Made by a program: the position numbers and the translations under genes. The notes beneath the pieces are model-generated. The model worked only from the letters and a program-made list of their open reading frames with translations, did no database searches and had not been told where the DNA came from. 64,000 bases of DNA, taken from contig OX485805.1 of the NCBI GenBank assembly GCA_950295325.1, positions 54,770,758 to 54,834,757 on the forward strand, in the 5' to 3' direction. Source of the DNA: Polytrichum commune (Eukaryota; Streptophyta; Polytrichopsida; Polytrichales; Polytrichaceae). Positions 57,766 through 64,000 of this stretch are shown here, piece after piece (position 1 is the stretch's first letter; the number at the start of each line of letters is the position of its first letter).

Positions 57766-58692
57766 TTTTTCGGTTTTTTAGTTTATGTATATTATAGTTT
57801 TGTTTTATTTGTGTGGTGGTGGTGAGACAGAAGGCCAAAAAGCCAACGCCATATGAATTAAGAACACGGGAGAGCATGCCGAGTTCAAGGAGAGGTGGAG
57901 CCCTTCGGACCCGTAACATTGCCATGTAAAGAGCAACAAAGGAACCAGGACCCCACCTAGGACAACCCACCAAGCCACCCAACCAAGGACAACCCTTGTT
58001 CCACCACTGTTGATTTGACAAAGGGTCATGGCTTCCATATGACGGTCATATTTTATGGGTTGGTCAAATTTCAACATGTCTTTGGACACCTAATTTTCAA
58101 ATTAATAGCTTCATAAACTCTTATTATTTTTCAAGTTTTTCAAGTTTTTTAATCACAACAACATTTAGAAGTACAACAAGATTGACATTATGCAATCAAT
58201 TCACTTTCACTATGTAGTTGTCAATGACCTCTATAATTATCACTTTGTGGAAATTGGAATTATGCATTTGTGAGCCTATGTACAAAAAACCTCCCTTACC
58301 GTTTAGTGCTTCCTCAAAATTAACACCAAAATCTATTCACGCTTCAAATACATTACAATGCTAATAAACCACCGGTGATTGGAAAGATAACCCACTTGCT
58401 CTTGAATAACAAGCAAAAACATGTGAAATGCGAGCTTAATAAGTTTTAACCTCCAAAAAAAATTGCAAAGGTGGATGCACGGAGCTCCAAGCACACTATA
58501 TTGACAAATCTTGGTGATAAAATGTTGACAAATATTAAGACTTGATTATTAAGAACTATTAAGAACACATCCATAATTAGATTACCAAAAAAAACCAAAT
58601 GGTGAGTATTCTAGGCTTCCAATGGCTATTTAATTAGAGCACGTACAAGTCCAACATATCATATTTTAAATATAATTGTGTTGAATGAAATT

Positions 58693-59120
58693 CACGGGGG
58701 GGTCACTCCATTGTCAAGTTGAACACTATGTGCGAACAATGTTTGCTACCCCTATATTACATGCCATAGATAATTTTAGAATTTATGATATTTTTTTCTA
58801 CATATACATAACCATTGATAGTATAATTTTTAATTTTTTTTAATTTTTAGTCATATTTATTTTTGTGGTAATGTTTTGTGTTCAATTATGCATCATTCTA
58901 GTTAGAAACGGTATGTTTTTTTTGTATTAAAAAAACAAATCATCAAATTTAGTTACCATTTTTTTACTATGTAATAGGTACCGTGTATATTCTACTCATG
59001 AAGAAAATCTGATAAAAGTTTGACCCATTTTGGTAATGCTTTATGTAAAAAGTAGGATTTTTTACATGTAAAGTGTTTGCACGTGGTTGTTCAACTTTAC
59101 AATGAAGTGACCTCCCCGTG
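58693..59120. mobile_element. hAT-like MITE (428 bp)
   Basis: The terminal inverted repeats start CACGGGGGGGTCACTCCATT at 58693 and CACGGGGAGGTCACTTCATT on the other strand from 59120, about 28 of 32 matching. The flanks ATGAAATT and ATAAAATT form an 8-bp duplication with one mismatch. The ends match those of the 2.1 kb element at 48250-50347, so both belong to one family. There is no coding capacity. Confidence 0.8.
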
Positions 59121-62100
59121 ATAAAATTGGACCATGTGGTCAAAATATGCTAATCATTGTAGGCTCTTAGTCACTATAATTAGTGGGACGTACATGATCA
59201 TGTGGAATGCATGAGAATCTTGATCAAGTAGACATATAGATCCATTCTATCATGTTTCATGGACAAATTTCAATGTTAATATGGGATTCATCCATAGGAT
59301 CTTGGAACATGGAAGAATCACTAATTTGAGGTTAAAAAAGGTCATGAATAACCCTTTGGATTTTACATTATAACAAATGAAGGAAGGGATGCACCAAAAA
59401 TTGTCATGTTATATCCCTAGAAAAGACCTTTGGCCAAACAAAGAAGGACATATAATAAGTGGAATGTTTGTGTGATCCATTAGATGAGAACAACTCAAAA
59501 ACATGAGCACCTCCACCAATTCTTCGTGCAATAAATTGTGTAAACCTCAATAGGGCCTAGGCCAGCCACCTTGCATTTTAAGTATGTAAATGTCCCATAT
59601 TTAAGGACTACATATATGCAACGAATCTCTTAAAAATCAAAGAGTGTCTAAAAGTTAAACTAAACATTTCATGTAAGCACAAAGGCCGTTTTTACATGAA
59701 CATCAAGAAATATGCCACTTATACCAAAATAACCATCATTGATGCTCATGCACAAGTGGCCATATATTAATGATATGTGGTTAGGTGTGGAACTAGGAAT
59801 GATACGTGTCTAGAGCTATTGGACTCAAACATGACACATGTTTAAGGAGATTGGATTAGGGCTCAAAATATGTGGAACATTGCGAGAATCTTAGAGGCAA
59901 CATAATTGGTTGAAAATTAACCAATTAAAGTGATTATTTATCCAAATTTCAACCATCCATGAAAATATTTCATTGTGTAAATGTGAGGATGTAGGATATA
60001 CCAAACTTGGTTTCAATGTTTTGCATTTGAATGAACTAAAAAGTAAGTTGGGATGGCAGTACTTGTAAACATATCTCTAAGAAGTGTCATTAGAATTGAT
60101 ATCACAATGACATGAAATACCATCTGACACTAAATACAATATTTAGTGTAGTATTAACTTAGTAGGGTAGGTTCACCTGAAAGACCAAGATCAAAATCAA
60201 GTAATCGTATTGCTCGAGAGTGGTTTTTTTTCTTTAAAAAAATTATTTAAAAAATAAATATTAATATTAATATTAAAAAAAACTCAAGGAGTTTACATGT
60301 GGGTCTAGGTGTAAGGAATGAAAAAATGAAGCAGAGCTACTCAGTAGCACCACTTTCTCACCTAATCTCGACATTGACATTCCCAAGTAATTATCCTCTT
60401 AGCTAGGGTGGGTAAGTCTATCGGGTCTTGTGCTCAAAAACCTTGGTGCCCAAAAAAGACCTTTTGATTGGACTCACGATTGAAGCAAACTTGGAAATTG
60501 TTTCTCAATTTTAGGTAGAGTATTTTTTTGAGTGGAGACCTCTAGTGCCCAATTTAAGGCATGTGCTAGGTTACACCAATGATCAAAAAAATTACACTCA
60601 ATGTCACCTCATAACACTTGGCGTTCAAGTGCACTTGCTAGTTTCTTGGCATGACTATATTCGATATTGTTATGAGGTGTATGCCCATGTTACATAATGG
60701 TCTACAAGGTGACTAAAGTGTATATAAATGACACTTGACAATAGTATGTTTAAGAATATCTTTGCAACGATGTGAGAGATGTCTCCAACGGGTTATCATT
60801 TGTGGGACATTTCTTGTTATGTAGAAGGAGGTAATAGTTGTATAAATATGGTGATGATACTAAAAATTTGTCTCTATACATTGGTGGGTGCACAATTTTG
60901 TTTAGATAATGTTTCGAGCCGTTCTAGAAATATGTGTTGAAAGGTGAAATGAGCCATTTGGGCATTCCAAGGCACACTAATACCATTTCTCTGTGGACCC
61001 TCAAAGAGTGTCGTTGATGTTATACAAAGAGTTTTGTATATATGTAAGCTAGGTGCTTGGAGGAGGAATTCTACTTTGGAATTTGGACCCTATCACGAGA
61101 AAACCATGTTTTTGACAAGTTAGCATGTATTTTGTTTGTGTAGATGTAGAAGTGCATTAGAAAAATATATGGTGTCATCACGGTACCTACAAGTGATCAC
61201 GTGCGATTTGCCCGCACGTGATATTGCACTGAGCTCAATGTACGTTTATTTTTGCAGGGTGTTCCCATTCCGTTCCGAGAAGGGTGATGAAATATTCCAT
61301 GAAGATAAAGCTTGGCGTAAAAATTTCTATTAAGTTTGGAAGGATACAACAAATTGAGACAATACAGTTCAATATATGAAGTCCATTGTGCCAACAATCT
61401 TGTATTGGGAGATTATGCTTGTTGGTATGGACAAGTGATTTATGACCCTAATTTGGCGCATTTCAGGTCATCATGCTCATTCATTGGGATTGTGCAGTAT
61501 GCACCGGTCCTTAGATGAACAAACAAGAAGACCGTGGACCACTTTTATGAGGAATGGGACATGGCAATATCATTAAGATGGACGACACTCAGTGAGTACG
61601 CTCAAGCTTATCAGTCCCTAGACTATGTTGTGGCATCTTGGGAGAGACATAATAATGCATCTGATGACAATGCAATGATTATTTTTGTAAAATGTAATTT
61701 AGAGAGATGCACAAGAGGGGAGACAATTACGAGTAGAGGTCAATCCGAGAATGGGGTAGGGGGTACCAACTGCAAACATCTAGATTGAAAATGCATTGCC
61801 CATTGAACCCTGGTAGCCACATGTGAACTCCTATGGTTGGGCATCCAAGGTTGCCATTGATCATTATTTTGTATATGAAGCACTATGGAGGTCAAATTGT
61901 TTGGTGCTACACTTTTTTAATATTTTACATCGTGAAAAAATTGTTTCTCCCATTTCTTCATAGTAACTAGTCAAAGGTTTCTTGTAGTTGGTAGTATGGG
62001 TGTACCCTTGTTGTCATTGTTTATCCACAGTGGACACTCGTGGTTGGCTACATTTGTAGACATCGTCAAAGATGGACCTGATTATAATTTACTATATTTA

Positions 62101-62796
62101 TTTTGTGAGTATAGATTGGGGGCCCCATACTTTGACACTTGTCTAGGATATTGAAATTCCCATGTGCAATGACATCATTGATGATGAACTTCAATGTGCA
62201 TTCTTATATTTTACGACACTCTTGAGAGCAATCAAAACATAACATTGATGATATAAAATGACTTTTTCCATACTCGTGAACTTGTATAATAGATGCCCAT
62301 TCAAAATCAGTTTTTCCAAAGTTGTAGTGCATTCCAAAAGACTAGAAATTGAGTTGGCCCTAGAAGGAAAAATAACAAAATAGACAAACTATCACATGTG
62401 AATGCAATGTTTTTGTGAATACTACAATAAGGACTTGTTACCATCGAATGATGAATATCACACACTCTTGGCTTTGAATGGATATTTTATAGCTTTGCAA
62501 TAATTCCTTATAGGATATGAAACACATAATTTGTCGAACCAAGATTGTATTTGTATGAATTTTTGTTGATTATCAAAAGAAATTTTCTTGAGTTCATTAA
62601 TTTGCCAAACAAGTCCCACCAATATGTATTCACTATTGACCCTAGTATGATTAATAAATAAAAAACGTGTAGTCCATACTCTTGTATTTTTTCATGTCGA
62701 TTCTTAGATATATAGTGAACCATATACCACTCAAATAGTTATATGAGTAAGTGAGGACAATAGTTTTGACTTTTAACCCTCTAAAATATAGAACTT
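59121..62796. other. AT-rich DNA, no gene supported
   Basis: The longest open stretches (61136-61333, 61336-61518, 61534-61788, all plus) are adjacent. They might be remains of one gene, for example HFYEEWDMAISLRWTTLSEY, but no family is recognised. A single ACACTAAATA palindrome is at 60127-60149. Confidence 0.35.
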
Positions 62797-63344
62797 GTTC
62801 CCCTTGTAACGTAAAGTAAACACTATGTAGGTTTCTAAGCCAAAGGTTGGTTTGCATTTAGCTTTAGTTTCAAATAAACTATTCTAAGATTTGGAAGTTT
62901 AAGTGAGTAAAAATTAAATCATAATTAGTCTTTCTAAACGTCTAACTAGTCCAATACAAGTTTAGTTACTTTGGAGTAGGCAACTTAAACTATTTTAATA
63001 TAATTTTTTTACTATAATTCAATGTAAGGTGATTTTCAAACGAATATGATCCTTTAAAATTCTACAATAATGTAAAAAAAAAAGATGAAAATAAGAGGTT
63101 TTTATAAGCCGTCTCACATATTAAGTTTTTATAACTTCATGTGAGAATTTTAGAATGAAACAATTATACTAGTTAGACTAGAGAAATAAATTCAATATCT
63201 ATCTAAAATCATAAGAGTCATATTAAATGCATATTCTAGAAAACTGGGTTGAAGCTATAAAATTTGTTATACCATAACAAAGGCTATCTTACGGAAATGC
63301 TCATAACTTCTTTAAAAAACTGTAAATTGTTATAAAATGGTATT
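62797..63344. repeat. Dispersed repeat R, left segment (copy 2)
   Basis: Counterpart of 53001-53525. It joins directly to the right segment at about 63345. Confidence 0.75.
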
Positions 63345-64000
63345 AAGCTTCTCAGGAAGACTTCACCTTGTAGGCGCTCACAAAATGTCAGAAATAATAT
63401 TAGACACCTCCCAACAGATTTCTGTCTGTCTCAGAACATAAAATATCCGAAACATCGGTACAGTAACCTCCCGCTTAAGTACGCACCCGTTTAAGTACGC
63501 ATCCCGGTTAGGTACGCATTTTTTGGAAAAAAAATTAGGGTTCAAGATTTCTTAGTTGAACATGTCGTGAATCGTCATTTGGTGTAAGTTTTGAAGTTTT
63601 TTTGCGTTTGGCTTTGAGGTCGACCGCTCGCGATTTGGGAAATCCTAAATCCTAAAGTACGCACCTACCAGCTAAGTACGCACAAACTGCACATGTTCAA
63701 GTTGCGTACTTAAGCGGAGGGTTACTGTACCTCCAATTCCTTATCGAAAGATAGAATCCCAAAGCACTTTTTTTGAGATTAGGATCCAAAATTGAGCTAG
63801 GCCCTTCAAAATCTCAAGATACGTTCCCAATACGTCTTAAAATTAATATATGATTCCAACTTATCTGCACCGGACTTTCTTGGAATCTTGGAGTTAATAT
63901 TGAGTCACGCAAAGACTTCCTTGACAATTTCAGAAGAAGACATAAATCAGGACAGATCCAGCCGAAGAGCTCGATTCATGGTTCAAACTTCAAAGCCCTA
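63345..64000. repeat. Dispersed repeat R, right segment (copy 2)
   Basis: Counterpart of 57275-57720, interrupted by a MITE at 63461-63727. It continues past the window edge. Confidence 0.65.
63461..63727. mobile_element. pogo/Tigger-like MITE (267 bp)
   Basis: The ends are CAGTAACCTCCCGCTTAAGT at 63461 and its near-complement ending GGTTACTG at 63727, an inverted repeat of about 27 bp with two mismatches, flanked by TA on both sides (63459-63460, 63728-63729). CAGT-type ends followed by a CGCTTA-like motif, with TA duplication, are pogo-like. Inside are further copies of AAGTACGCA. Homologous sequence in repeat R copy 1 lacks it, confirming an insertion. Confidence 0.8.

Noticed and set aside
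57755-58089. Membrane-protein-like minus ORF (LVPLLLF, hydrophobic stretch)
   Set aside because: Short, no start context or family, in AT-rich DNA next to simple repeats.

Overview
The window looks like repeat-rich nuclear DNA of a plant-lineage (streptophyte) eukaryote. Three things point there: LTR retrotransposons primed by plant-type tRNA sites (TGGTATCAGAGC and TGGCGCC), spliced genes with GT..AG introns, and a mutator-like transposase with a SWIM finger. A Ty3 element carrying its own cytosine methyltransferase suggests a charophyte alga such as Chara, because such elements have been reported from charophytes; that placement is inference. I see no intact housekeeping gene. Almost everything recognisable is mobile DNA or gene fragments.

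Region 1 (about 0.1-26.7 kb) is one large Ty3/gypsy host element cut into pieces by four insertions of a single unrelated LTR family. Skipping the insertions, the host reads Gag with zinc knuckles - aspartic protease - C5 DNA methyltransferase as ORF1, then reverse transcriptase - RNase H - integrase - PHD finger as ORF2. All insertion joints keep frame. The insertions are a solo LTR (3311-4282, +), a full-length element E1 (4629-11680), a full-length element E2 (15425-22479) and an inverted solo LTR (24370-25342, -). Each is flanked by its own 4-5 bp target duplication. E1 and E2 have good LTRs, primer sites and polypurine tracts, but carry only degenerate coding relics with shared stop codons, so they were probably mobilised in trans.

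Region 2 (26.7-32.6 kb) holds a spliced, damaged minus-strand gene that appears to join a ParB-like domain to a permuted N6/N4-type methyltransferase fold. Region 3 (32.6-38.5 kb) is a patchwork of exon-like fragments, including a SNF2-helicase exon and a macro-domain exon of the ALC1/CHD1L type, interspersed with four copies of a hairpin-bearing repeat. Region 4 (39-45 kb) contains a nearly intact mutator-like transposase gene with a zinc-binding N-terminus and a SWIM C-terminus, plus unrecognised ORFs.

Region 5 (45.2-53 kb) is a second kind of Ty3 retroelement on the minus strand: a 1.77 kb LTR, a TGGCGCC primer site, two leader ORFs and Gag-protease, truncated before reverse transcriptase. 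A 2.1 kb element with 8-bp target duplications (hAT-like) is inserted in one leader ORF. Region 6 (53-64 kb) is AT-rich, mostly anonymous DNA with dispersed repeats and three MITE-like elements: one related to the hAT-like insertion, one pogo-like with TA duplications, and one with palindromic ends.
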